Positions 1 through 11,728 of a stretch of DNA of 64,000 nt are shown here, one piece after another (within the stretch, counting starts at the first letter, position 1; each line of letters begins with the position of its first letter). Under the pieces are notes generated by a model. The model ran no database searches and had not been told where the DNA came from. It worked only from the letters and a program-made list of their open reading frames with translations. The DNA comes from Vanessa cardui (taxonomy: Eukaryota; Arthropoda; Insecta; Lepidoptera; Nymphalidae). The translations under genes were made by a program, and so were the position numbers. The stretch is taken from NCBI RefSeq assembly GCF_905220365.1, contig NC_061140.1:7442501-7506500 (forward strand). Reading direction: 5' to 3'.

Positions 1-137
1 CGTAAGGAAACCTATAAGTGTTAAATTTCATAGAAATTCAGCCACATGTGAATCTCACCAACCCGCATTGGAAAAGAGTGGTTGAATATGTCCTTAGTCT
101 AGCATTGGGAAATTTACAGGCTGTTGTTGTTGTTGTT
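1..137 (+). repeat. tRNA-derived SINE (family S1), 3' part
   Basis: This is the 3' two-fifths of the S1 SINE found complete at 35196-35498. It matches the segment from the GAGGAAACCTGCATG box through CCACATGTG and ACCCGCATTGG to the terminal ACAGGCTGTTGTTGTTG. The tRNA-like head lies outside the window to the left. Confidence 0.85.
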
Positions 138-1173
138 AAAATACCCAAAATGTTTTTTTCATCATTCGGTTTTTATTAGTTATTTATAATATAGACTTTT
201 TTGTTAAAAAATCTTAATCCAGAGTATAGGATAAAAAACTCCCCAGTGCCGTGTGTTCCGGGCAAATTTCGTTGCAAAACTTATCGCTAATGACAGTTCA
301 TAAATTGATGATTCGATTTAGACCTGTCAGTTAGACGATTTAGACACAAAGGAAGAGACGCGCCTCCATGTTAAATTTTATCGACATATGTTTATAACAA
401 ATATAATATAATTTGTATTTGTCATCTCACACACACAAAGGCTTGGTAGTAGCGTCACTAATGTAATACAAATGCAAGTCGATAATTTATCGTGGAGGGG
501 CGCGACTTCGCTTGTGATAGGTCTGTATTACGATTTACATAGACTTATAAATAATATAGACATGCTTAAATTTAAATCCATTGATAATGTTTGGTTACAA
601 TAATCACCTTAAATAAGTTAATTAAAAAATATATTTATGTGTTTTAGATTTTCCGACGGGCGAATATGTAATCTAATTTAAAATTTACTGCCCCATATTA
701 CCACTACTGATACGAGGAATAAAATTATGATGACTGTCATTTACTATCGAATGACTCATTTTTCCTTCCACCTAAAAATATATTATAAAAAAAAACACAA
801 AGACAACACAAAATATCTCAGACATGACATCTAAGATGTTATTGCTTGTTGCTGTAGTTATAATGGCTTCCTCATAACATAACATATTATTTTATATTTA
901 TCCAGGAATCTCAAAGCTGGTTAACCAATTACATATTTTCTTTACAAGATAACGAGTTATTTATGGAATAAATAAATTTAGCTCTCACTTTTCCATATAA
1001 TCTTCGCGTTTGTTTGACTTTAATTATCACATCTAAGTTAAAGTCTCGTTCGTCGAGTATTTGGTAATATATTGTTCACATACGTCCAGAATTCATAAGA
1101 TGTTCATTTTACACAAATCCATTTATTGATCAAAACATTGGGTCTAATGCGTTAGTATCGGTAGAATTATATT
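138..1173. other. AT-rich non-coding stretch
   Basis: No open frame of note. The only recognisable object is an old repeat copy at about 388-530, listed separately. The rest is AT-rich with poly-A and poly-T runs. Confidence 0.6.
388..530 (+). repeat. Diverged interspersed repeat, shared with 15573-15735
   Basis: The order of blocks is the same as at 15573-15735: ACAAATATAATA, then cacacaaaGG, then AGCGTCACT, then CGATAATTT, then TGG(A/T)GGGGCG and CGTTTGT-like. Identity is low, so both are old copies of one family that I cannot name. Confidence 0.5.
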
Positions 1174-1685
1174 CTACTTCTTGTTGTCCGTGGCTGCGCT
1201 CGCGTTTTTCGGGGTTGTTGGCAATGTGTTAGGCAAAGTACTTCATGTCCTTCCTCGGAGTTCAAATTTTATTCATTACAACAACAAGAACAGCCTGTAA
1301 ATTCCCACTGCTGGGCTAAAGGCCTCCTCTCCCTTAGAGGAGAAGGTTTGGAACATATTCCACCACGCTGTTCCAATGCGGGTTGGTGGAATACACACGT
1401 GGCAGAATTTCTATGAAATTTATCACATGCAGGTTTCTTAACGATGTTTTTCTTCACCGCTGAGCACGAGATGAATTATAAATACAAATTAAGCACATGA
1501 ATCAGCTGTGCTTGCCTGGGTTTGAACCCGCAATCATCGGTTAAGATGCACGCGTTCTAACCACTGGGCCATTTCGATTCATTCATTCCAAATAACATAA
1601 AATTAGGTTCATTGGTTTGGTCGTGAAAAAGAGATAGACAGACTGACAGAGAGAGTTACTTTCACATTTATAATATTAGTATAGA
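1174..1685 (-). mobile_element. Mini-Helitron (H1-type ends), split by a SINE
   Basis: On the - strand it begins TCTATACTAATATTATAAAT at 1685, with host A at 1686, and runs through GTGAAAGTAACT and the AACCAAACCAATGAACC block. After the SINE insertion it continues to a GCGAGCGCAGCCACGG hairpin region and a decayed CTAG at about 1174. Element ends and order match the unbroken copy at 6531-6728. It encodes nothing and would depend on a Helitron transposase in trans. Confidence 0.75.
1276..1580 (-). repeat. tRNA-derived SINE (S1), near full length, nested
   Basis: Read on the - strand it has the A box region (GGCCCAGTGGTTAGAACGCG), the B box GGGTTTGAACCC seen in reverse, the body, and a tail of CTGTTCTTGTTGTTG. 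It sits inside the mini-Helitron at 1174-1685. Short direct repeats of ATTCATT flank it, a probable target-site duplication. The 62-codon open frame across it is a repeat artefact. Confidence 0.85.
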
Positions 1686-3971
1686 TTTTATTTAAACCGA
1701 TGAAAGAAATTTAAAATAACCGGTATTGTTATTTGTGTTACTTTATGTAATTAATTTAATTTTACTACATATTTTTGTATGATTACTAAAATGTGAGACT
1801 ACCTTTATTTTAATGTGCTATTTGTTCATATTCAAATAACGGGAAAGTTCACTAATTGATAGTTTGGATTTCATAATTTTAGATCGTTTTATGAAGGAAG
1901 GGCACTGAATTTTCAGGGCCATACCCACATCTGCCCCACCTAGCTACGGTCATGATTGAATCGATTCGACGAAATTAATTTACATATTTGAAAAGTAATT
2001 GTACCTTTAATACTGTCATTGTTCAAAATTATTTCATCCCGATCTCATTGTGTATCTGTTACTTTCCTATATTTAACGAAGCGTTATTTTACATGTACCG
2101 ATTGTTTTTGAGTTACATACATGGGACATATATGTTTATACATGCGATTTCTAAGCTTACCATTGTTTCGATAAACGCTTTTATATAAGTTCCGTAGAGA
2201 TTTATTCATACATAACAAAACTACGGTCTTTAGTAGACTCACGAAATATCTTTTATAGGAACGATAGTAAATGTACGTTACGTATGTATGTTGCGTTGAA
2301 AGTAATTAGTATTATATTACTCAAAAATAAAACTAAAGACAATATATCACGAAATACGGACTTTTTTAAATAATAATTTCATGTGTTCTTGCCTTATTAA
2401 GCGGAACTAATTAACATAATATAAGAACAATTAGTCGCAGTTACTGTTTTGCTTTTTGAATGTATGTCGAGGTTACTTCAAACTATTATGTATTCATAAA
2501 TATATTTAATGGCATAAGTAGGCAGATGGACATATTGGGAACCATTCGCATGGAAATTACTTCGCGTAAAAATAACCTTTCCATAATTCTCCAAAACACA
2601 AAAAAATTAGGAACTATATGCCCCTTGTGCCCCAGATAAGTGATACCAATCCAGACAAGCTTTCGCAAATCCCTACCACCAAATAAATAAAAAACAAATC
2701 CATATTAATTTTCGGTTATGTCTGATTCTGTCAAAACAAAAATATTAGATTTATCAAACGGTTGTCTAGGGATGAGTATACGTTCACCATATTATGATAA
2801 TTCTCTCTAACATGTGCGTGTGTTATTATACATTCCATTGATAATTCAAACTATATACAACATTTACTTAGGTATGCCATCAGTTTTCATTATATTGAAT
2901 TTATATTCAAATATCATTCATTTGTAGTTAACTAGTTGTGTGTTGAATTAAATTAAACCATCGCTTTATATACGTATGTATATGTAAAAGGCAAATATAA
3001 TACAGTTAATTAAATTTATCTTTCTATGTGTCAATAGATTTTTGAATTTGTTTTTGTGTTGCCGTTGAAGAGAAAAAACAACAATGTACTATAAATAAAG
3101 GTAACTTCAATTAATTTTCCCCAAATTTTCAATAATCATTATGGATTTCACTTGGACTGCTGAGCCGATACTGTTTTATTGTCCAACAAAATAATACGAA
3201 ACAAAAGGGTTTGTACAATGCCTGAAGGGATATTCTACCAGTCAACTCTTACGTAAATTCGAAAACCTTGTAGGCGTTACAACAACAATTGAAATAACTA
3301 TAATTATATTAAGAAAATTACACGAAAATGATGTAAGAATACCTCAAAATACACAAAAAAAATGACAAAGATTTAAAACAATAATAATTATAGGCTCAGC
3401 TGTTTGATTTTTGTATGGACAGATATATAGAGCCGTCTGTAAAATAATACAGTTTGAACTATGAAATAAAAATACTAGGGAGTAGTCTGAACGTATCGAG
3501 ATTGTCACATGGGATTTTTATATTTGTCTTTAAATCATCATCAATCTTTGTATCAGTCAGTAAGTGGGGATCAAAGAGAATACATCCTCAGAGCTTCCAC
3601 AGTAACGAGTAACCTTAAATAAAAAAATATTGTGTAATGTGAAAAACAATATTCTCTTTAACAATTATTTAACTATCTTTCAGTTGTGTATAGATTAAGG
3701 ATTTATTATTTAATGTCAAGAATATTTCATATCCCTTACGAGTCATGGAAGAGATTGATCGAACGTCTACCCTTCTGTTATTGTTAAGTAGTTTTAATAC
3801 TAATATTTCGGCATAAATTAGTTTTGTTTTGGGATTATTGTGCCCCATATCAATCACTTTGAAAATTTATAATTTAATTTCAAATAACAAAGCTCGCCTT
3901 TCGACACCTAGTTTCATATGCGAACTGTATTCCTACTTACATTACATCTTTGATTATTTCACAATTAACTT
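1686..3971. other. AT-rich non-coding stretch
   Basis: No gene, RNA or repeat was recognised. Open frames of 60-66 codons here have ordinary AT-rich composition and no domain. Confidence 0.55.
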
Positions 3972-4257
3972 GTTGGTAGGGCTTTGTGCAAGCCCGCCTA
4001 TGTGGGTACCACCCACTCATCAGATATTCTACCGCTAAACAACAGAACGCAGTTTTGTTGTGTTCCGGTTTGAAAGATGAGCGAGCCAGTATTACTACAG
4101 GCACAAGGGACATAGCATCTCAGTTCCCAAGGTTGGTGACGCATTGACGATGTAAGGAATACTTAATATTTCTTACAGCGTCATTATCTACGGATGATGG
4201 TGACCACTTACCATCAGGTGGCCCATATGCTCGTCCGCCAACCTATTTCATAAAAAA
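3972..4257 (+). repeat. 290-bp interspersed repeat (family R), full copy
   Basis: Starts TTGGTAGGGCTTTGTGCAAG, contains a GGGCTTTGTGCAAGCCC palindrome, then GTGTTCCGGTTTGAA, CAAGGGACAT, CCCAAGGTTGGTG, TTACAGCGTCATT, CATCAGGTGGCCCATATG, and ends in an A-rich tail after ACCTAT. The A-rich 3' end suggests retroposition, but I found no tRNA-like head, so the class is open. Confidence 0.8.
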
Positions 4258-4984
4258 CATAATTAATTAATGGTTACATAATATATTTAAAAAAGGTATA
4301 AAATCTTAATTTAGAACATTTGATAATATATAAGAATCAATATCATTTGAACATTTGCCAATCTAATGGTATCTGAAACTGAAAGTTGAAGTTAAAAAAG
4401 ATACGTTATGTAATACTTTTAAATATACTTAGCAGAGAAATATAAAATTCTGAATACACCCACGTAACAAAGACTTGATTCTACTTAGCAACCTACATTT
4501 TTGCCTTCTATTAATTTGACGCGCTAGGTTTACATTAATATAATAAAATATGAAATTTGTATAAAAAACATTATTATCATTAAATCTTCCAGAGGTTCGG
4601 AATATTTCTGAATCCAGAACTAGCTACTATTAAAATTAATTTCTCGAGTTACTTTTATTATTAATAAAATTATAACTGAAATAGTTTTATTTTTGTATCC
4701 AGTATGAAAATTACCAATTTTAATTCAATTATTTTTTTGAAAACAATTAAAAAATTTACAAATTATTTTATTAAACTTATCAATATTTCAATTAATTATT
4801 AATATCGATATAAATAGTTAAAAACACTAAAAGCGTATTATAAAAGATAGTGCATATGATACATTAATGTAATTTTAAAGGGACAATGTTTTATTGACAG
4901 AGGGTTAGTATATTTTATAATAGTTCGGATGTTTTCATTCCGGAGAAGATGTGACAGCTAGTAGGTGGCGGAGCCCTTCGCAGC
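4258..4984. other. AT-rich stretch upstream of a candidate promoter
   Basis: Very AT-rich with runs of A and T and no coding signal. Base composition changes sharply to GC-richer near 4940-5040, where the candidate promoter lies. Confidence 0.5.
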
Positions 4985-4990
4985 GTCGTT

Positions 4991-5027
4991 ATTTCAGTTG
5001 TGAGCGTATCTCCAGTGAAGCGGGTCG
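4991..5027 (+). promoter_or_regulatory. Candidate Inr + DPE core promoter
   Basis: ATTTCAGTTG at 4991-5000 contains the arthropod initiator TCAGT with its A (+1) at 4996. GGTCG at 5023-5027 falls at +28 to +32 and fits the downstream promoter element consensus RGWYV at its required position. No TATA box lies near -30, as usual for DPE promoters. The correct spacing supports it; there are no expression data. Confidence 0.55.
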
Positions 5028-5175
5028 CATTCGCTTTCAACTGCTTTATCTTGACAATGTATGATAAACTTTAACAACTAAAGTGTTTTGAGTGAACTGT
5101 AATCATCGAATCGTAAAGTTACCCGTGATTTGTGTAGACTGTTTATAGAAAACTTTTAGATAGTATTATTTCAAG
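4996..5175 (+). other. Probable non-coding first exon (5' UTR)
   Basis: From the predicted start A at 4996 the sequence is less AT-rich than its surroundings and ends CAAG|GTGAGT at 5175/5176, a near-perfect splice donor. No long frame starts inside it, so it would be untranslated. I infer that it may be exon 1 of the receptor gene whose first coding exon lies at 38619-38988. That would need a 33.4-kb intron, long but common for insect receptor genes. It could equally belong to another gene or be fortuitous. Confidence 0.45.
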
Positions 5176-6530
5176 GTGAGTTTTGGAAAATATATATTAA
5201 AATTGTTACGATTTTTTTGGTATATTATTTTGTTATTGAGTATCTTTTTCGTGATTTAATATTTCAGCTAGTCATTTATATAAACTAAAAACGTAAAAGA
5301 ATATACGTTTTGTAATGTATTTAATAAACAATTTCAATTTCAAATGCACTTCGCAATTGTAGTAAGTACAATATTCTAATTTTATTAAAACTGAGAATTT
5401 ACTTATATAGAGTGTATAATTATTTTAACGTATTGTTAAATTACGCTATATATAATAAAAATACTAAATTATTAAAAAAAAAACAATTACGTAAAAGGTA
5501 TTTATTAAATTTTGATTGATAATAAAGTTATTTTAAAGGGTCGGGATCGAGTTAAATTAAAATATATACGTAGGAGTAGATTAATTACTTATACTGTTTT
5601 TAAAACACAATTCTTATTACATTTTATTAAGATATAAAAATTTTGATCCTTTTGAAGGCTAAACCCTGTAATTATAGGATTATTCAATAAAGTAAGATTT
5701 AATCAATTTTATGCTGTGATGTTGATGATGTCTTAATGATTTTGGCTACGATGATCATCCTAGAAGTAGAAGGGAGATGTGGAAATTGCACAGGTTAAAT
5801 TGCACAGTGTGAGCGTAAATAAATATGTTGTATTTATTACCACCCAATTGATGGGACAAATCTGATACTACTGGGAATACTTTTTGGGGCGAAGCAGAGT
5901 AAACACGGCCGATTTAAAAATTATTGGTTGCTAAAGAGTTTCTCGTTACCAAACCCAACAGCGTTTTTATTGACATGTCTCAGGGTTTGAATTGATGACC
6001 TTGGGTCCTGCAGCAACTTCTTGAAAAAGGTTTTTAAGCGACTTCAAAAAAAGGAGTGTTCTCAATTCGACCAGTATATTTTTTATTTTAATATCTGGTT
6101 TATTATAATATATTCCGTTTTACTATATTTTTTTATTTGATAAAAATCTAAATTAAAATTTTACAATAATTTTAGTCGGATATTTTATGCATTAATAAGA
6201 TAAAAAATAAAATTTCTTCCACTAAAGTGCACAAAAAATGTCTCTGGCACGTCGAATTGATGGGTATTGAAAGAATTTATAATTATGGCACAAGAAATAT
6301 AAACAAAAGATTTTAAATGATAAAGAATTTATTTCTTTTTATTATTAAAATAATATACAGCGAAAATTTTATTTGTATAAGCGCTATGTATAAACAAAGG
6401 GTAAGAGAATAGTGGTGGAGGTGAGTATCACGCTATGATGGAGCCTCATCAATTTTTCTGCCACGGCATACGATTCGGCCAATACATGTTTCACTTTAAG
6501 GAATAGATTGATAAAGAAATCAAAATATAA
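5176..6530. other. AT-rich stretch, probable start of intron 1
   Basis: No coding signal. The only repeat recognised is a terminal-inverted-repeat fragment at 6031-6085. Otherwise homopolymer-rich AT sequence. Confidence 0.5.
6031..6085 (+). repeat. End fragment of TIR element (family T)
   Basis: TTTTTAAGCGACTTCAAAAA followed by AAGGAGTG and CAATTCGACC matches the left end of the element at 59080-59540 (AACCGACTTCAAAAAGGAGG, then CAATTCG). No matching right end was seen nearby, so this is a solitary end. Confidence 0.6.
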
Positions 6531-6728
6531 TCTATATGAATATTATAAATGTGAAAGTAACTTTGTCTGTCTGTATGTCGCTCTTTCACGACCAAACCGC
6601 TGAACCGAATATGATGAAATTTGGTATGAAGTAAACTTGAACTTCAAATAAGGACATAGGTTACTTTTTTGCCAGACACATGACAACCAACACTCTAAAA
6701 CACGAGCGAAGCCGCGTGTGAATACTAG
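6531..6728 (+). mobile_element. Mini-Helitron (H1-type ends), intact 198 bp
   Basis: Begins TCTATATGAATATTATAAAT after a host A (A|TC) and ends GAATACTAG before a host T (CTAG|T), the classic Helitron insertion signature. Near the 3' end is CGAGCGAAGCCGCG, a short hairpin like that at the 3' end of H1. It carries no gene. This is the best-preserved non-autonomous copy in the window. Its 63-codon antisense frame is not a gene. Confidence 0.85.
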
Positions 6729-9700
6729 TTTCAAATAAATATAAACACTTGAATGAACATCAATAGAGTTACAATAACCCGGATTATTATTTTAATTCTT
6801 TCAACCGTTCAAAATTATGCTAAAATTTTAAACAAACTTACACATCACTGTTTCAAATAATGTCTAATAAATATATCACGTAGTATCGTCTCTGAACGAA
6901 AAGCAATTTGAATGGACAAAGCGGTCTAATGCATAACGTAAATAAACGTTTGAAAAACTACCAAAGATAAGTGTTCAAATCACAAAGCCATTTCGTGAAA
7001 ATATGCGATCCACGAAGTGAGTGGTTCGGCCCGCCGCTCTGTGATTCAGAGCTGCTCGAAAGTTTATGATACATCAAACCTTTACCCAACGTATTATAAT
7101 ACTTTATTCAAATTTTACTACAAATATAATTTTACAGTGTACGTTATAGAACTTTGTTTAGTATAATAGTTACCTTTACTTTGTTTAGTATAAAATCTAG
7201 TCAATATTTTTATTATGTCATCCTGGACACGTCACAAGAAGTATAAATGCGATATCGCTACCGAATATTATGAATAAATATTGATTTTAAATGGTCTTTC
7301 TAAATTTCTCAGTCATTTTTAAAATTCTCTAGAAAAATCGTAAGGAATGAGACTGTTCAAGAGTCTGTTACGTTTAAATTCTTTATCCAACTGAGGATTC
7401 ATATAACTTGAAGTATAAGGATACATTACTTTTATTTTGTACATGTCCATCTTCAGATTTACCCATTCTAAAGCACCATTGAGGTCTTACGGCATATAAG
7501 CTACAGAAAAGTCTTTCATAACATAAATTACAATATAAACAATTTTATAACTATAAACTAAAGAAAGGTATTTCAATTATTTTACCAAATTATAACTATT
7601 TCATGATAATATAACAAAGAATAGCTTATGAATTGTATTTTATTTTGAATGGTTTTGATCGCAACTACGCTAAACTTGGTATTCACAACGAGAACAAAGG
7701 CTATATAAACTTTCAACTTCCAGTAGAGTTTTTGAACTAAGACCAGAGATACCCCAAAAGTTAGAACACGATATTAATCGAAAATTTTGGGTTCATGCGT
7801 GCAAAAAACACATTCTTAAGTAATTAATTTGTATTTAAAATTTATCTCGTGTTAAGAACTAAAAGAAAGAAAAGATTGTCGAGATATATATTGGCTGAAA
7901 ATCTGCAACAAGTGTGTCCTCCAACCCATATTGAAGCTGTGATGGAATAAGCTATTTAAGAGAGGACACATAATAGCAAAACATTTTTAGCGGTTATCGT
8001 TTTATTAGCGACATTGATCTTAAAATATTTCCATTAAATGTAACATAAACAATTGACAAACGTATAAAGATTAACGCACACTACTTCACCTATTTTCTAT
8101 ATGGTCAAAATCATTTGTTTTCACAAAATTCATATTAGAATAATATTGAGTTGTTGCATAAATATTTGACGAGTTTTCAATCAGACCTAGACTATTGCAT
8201 AACTATTCATATAGACTAAGTGGAAAGTTCCACAGTTCAAGCTTCGCAAAGAGGAAAGAATTCATAAACTTTATTCGCTATATCACGCTTTTTTGTTGCC
8301 GCGGAACCGTTACAGATAACATAACAAAAATTATAGTTTTTAATGAAAACAAAACATAACAAAATAGTTCCTACTCTTTACCATTCTCGAACTTAAAAGC
8401 AATTTTATGATAAAATTATAGTCACGGGTTGAAATATCCCACGTCTGGGCTTAGGCTTCCTCTCAAATTATAGCAAAAGTTTTGGTGTTTCTCGCGGCTG
8501 CTTTTCCGGTGAGGGATTGAGGAACAAATATCCATTCAAGAAGAAGTGAAATACATAATTGCTTATTTTCCATCTTTATGAAGTCTCATTTTGATAAAAG
8601 GTATTCATAAATATGTTGCAATTAATTCGTAGTTTATTAGTGATATATTATACTTGTGCAATAAAGTCTCTTCCTTAGCAATCTTTTTCTCTTTAGCAAT
8701 GAATATCTTCCATATTTTATGAAAACTATAACCATATATTATTGCGCAATAAATCCCATGAAATTTATGAGCCTAAGTATCAAATAAAATAGATGAAGAA
8801 GAAATAATAATTGCTAATAAAATACAATTAATTGGTTTTTGCCTCGAGAAAATCATCAAATAAATTGTACAAAACATCAAATTTAATAAAATGATTTCAT
8901 TGAACTTCAAACGGTTTGTATTAGACACTGGCAGAAATAGATTTGATTTCAAATTCATTAAATATCAAATTACATAAATTAATTATGAGGCAGTCATAAT
9001 ATTTATTAACATAACAATTATTGACTTTAATGATTTAAATAAAATTGATCAAAATGAAAATTTATTATCTTTCTCTAATTCCAAAATTTTCTATATGTGT
9101 TTGTATACTGGCTAATATTTATGAATGAATTAAATATTTTTCAGGAAAGGTTGGTTTGAAGTTCTTTTTATTGTAGTATATTATGTATTAAACAACAGAA
9201 AATTAAATATGATAATTATGCTTGAGAATAATTAAATGACAAGAAATAAGATTGTCGTTAAAAAAATTTAAAATTCTCATGTGAATAAAAACTATAAAAA
9301 ACAATTTGTTTAATAACTATTATTAGAAAACCATATATTCTGAAAGAGATACAGAGAAGTACAAAGAGAAGTCGTTTTAGGGGGCATAAAGTTTATTTCT
9401 TACGTGATTAGCCTATCTGCCTGCTTGTCTTTTCCATTTACAAAAGGATTTTGTTCGAATAAATTAACTTGAATGTTTTATACACAAAACAAATATTATA
9501 TGGGCCAAAATAGATAGTTGTAAGGCCAAGCTTTGTAAATAAAATATTGAACTCATTCTGCTGTTTGTTTATTGATTCGTATTTGTGAAAAATATAATGC
9601 TTTCATATAACGCTATTTACAAATATATAACAATGAAATGAATCATAATATAATGGAAAATAATAGTTATTAAAATATTTTGCAAAATATTTAATTTGTC

Positions 9701-9949
9701 TTTTGTAATTTTTTTCAAGTTTCACGTCTATAGAATACAAAAACATAATATTGGAAATTGTGATGCCTGGCAATAACTAAATGATTTTAAAATGTCTTAA
9801 ATCCAAATCATGTGTTGATAGAATACTATTGAATTTTGTTGTGAGTTATCAAAGCTTTCGATTGCGTTAGTCAAGCCATTTTTCTAGATAAATTTAAATA
9901 CTATGGAAGCATTGGTCCTGCATTCAAATTTATTCCCTTAATGAAAGAT
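6729..9949. other. AT-rich stretch with decayed SINE scraps
   Basis: No gene seen. About 7905-7975 (+; ACAAGTGTGTCCTCCAACCC then GATGGAATAAGC) and 8425-8500 (-; CCCACGTCTGGGCTTAGGC) look like very decayed S1 SINE bodies. The rest has no recognised structure. Confidence 0.5.
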
Positions 9950-10850
9950 TTTTGAAGGGATCATTAACGATACAGAACCAAATGGCGCTGTGGCACAAAT
10001 GGGTATACCACAGGGTGCAATTGTAGGACCTATGCTAATTTCATATATGTAATTGATTAGCCTTATTTTGTATGCGACATCATACTTATTTTAATCTTGA
10101 TAGAAAGATAAAGAACTGGGTTGTTGAAGCAGTTTTTTTGGTGGGTTTGACATAAATAATGTAGTCCTAAAGGCAAAAACGTCTAAACGTACTTACTGTT
10201 TACTTAACTGTTACATCTTCTGTCAAATTTCAAGTTAAATTCTCACGCGGTTATTTTGAATATTTGAGGTTTTTGAGTCTACGATCTTTCTAGGGAACAC
10301 TTTTGACTCCAATCTTAAGTAGGACAGCTTGCTAGCACCTGCTAGTGCATACAAAAATATTACTAGCAGGAAAACAGAACAGTGTTATTTATGCAATTTA
10401 AACAATTAAAACTCTCAGAAAATTACTGCTAGGCTAGTTTAATTTAATAATTTTCTTATATATTATGTCATATGGACTATTGTTTTGGAAAAATACCGCA
10501 GATATTGTAATTACCTATATTTATTCTGCAGAAACAAGCTATCCGAACTACTCACAATATTAGTTCGAGGGCATAATTATATGACAAAAAAGGTGTGTAT
10601 ATTTAAGATAATGTAATGTTTATACAGAAGAATACACAAAAATATTCTACAAAAGCTGATATACATAATATTAATACAAGAAATGAAAACAAATTTGTAA
10701 GCACTCTATTCCGCTTTCGTGCGGTACAGTGAACGTTTTTGAATAATGGTATGCATATGTAATAAGATATCGGAAAATATAATCAATTTCCTATTTAACA
10801 AAAATAAAAAGTTCTTTTATGGCTAAATAAATCAATGAAACTCATTATTA
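9950..10850 (+). pseudogene. LINE ORF2 (reverse transcriptase) fossil
   Basis: Broken frames on the + strand carry recognisable pieces of a Jockey/CR1-like non-LTR retrotransposon ORF2, in correct order. Near 10001-10050 lies a version of the RT motif GVPQGSILGP (here GIPQGAIVGPML). Near 10275-10310 a block reads TIFLGNTFDSNLK, like the family's FLG-T-DSKL motif. Near 10465-10560 come GLLFWKN and then LQKQAIR in a shifted frame. Near 10630-10790 are NTRNKNKF and a following FRFRAV-like segment. Several stops and frameshifts interrupt it. It is a dead copy; its clade is uncertain. Confidence 0.75.
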
Positions 10851-11587
10851 ATAAAAATACTTTTAGTGAAAAACGCTTGCTCGGGTTTCTGCAAAGGACT
10901 GGTTGAACAAAAATTGTAAATTTGTTTATTTCAAAAAAGCAATTATGCCAGTCTCATCGCTATTCTTTTTGCTACAGATTTCCAAAACGGTGTTAGTATT
11001 GAAATATTGTCCGTTCAAAACGGTTTATTTTAAAGTTTACTTGAGTAGAATACATCTGATTTGATTCGATTTGTGGAGATAAAATTATAAAAGGGAAAAA
11101 AAGTTTACAAAGTCTACCCGACCAATACTTTATTCGCTTTCCTGAACTAAAATAAAATAAATGTTTGTCTCTCTTCACATTCAACATAAGTGGACTCATT
11201 TCTCTTTCCTATAGCTACAGTTATCTTTTTCTCGAGATCTTGCCTTTCTATACAATATTATGAAGACTTTTATATTTATTATATTTCCTGTCAGTCTACA
11301 AGACTAGATTTTGAGAGCACCTATAAAACCGATTCTTTAGAATTAGATATTGAACTGCAGTTACATAAAATAATCGTTTATATGTAATCTTGTACAGCGT
11401 TGTGAATACGGTCGATAAATCCTTTGATTAGTAAAACTCAATAAAATCTTCTAAGTCTGTAATTCTGTGTAAATACTAAATTTGTGTAAAAGTAAAGTAG
11501 AGTAATGCATTAATATTTGAGTAAATGTTCTAATGCTGGCTTTGATACAAATGAGGTAGATTTTAGTGCTACATATGCAGGATATCT

Positions 11588-11728
11588 TACGATGTTTTCT
11601 TACGCCGCAAAAGTCAGATTAATTAACAACACAAACTAAGCACATGAGAATCCGTAATCATGGGTTATATCCATGTGTGAGGAACACATGGATATAACCC
11701 ATGATTACGGAGTGTTATCGGGTCATCT
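11588..11728 (-). repeat. Decayed S1 SINE head with internal fold-back
   Basis: Reading - strand, GAGATGACCCGATAACAC (decayed A-box side), the TTACGGATTCTCATGTGCTT region and the GAAAACATCG box follow the S1 order. A 28-bp inverted duplication of the B-box region (11651-11678 against 11684-11711) interrupts it. Confidence 0.55.
11651..11711. repeat. Perfect 28-bp inverted repeat, 5-nt loop
   Basis: Arms 11651-11678 and 11684-11711 are exact reverse complements, with loop GAGGA. The arms hold the decayed B box (TGGGTTATATCCATG) of the surrounding SINE. Confidence 0.9.
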
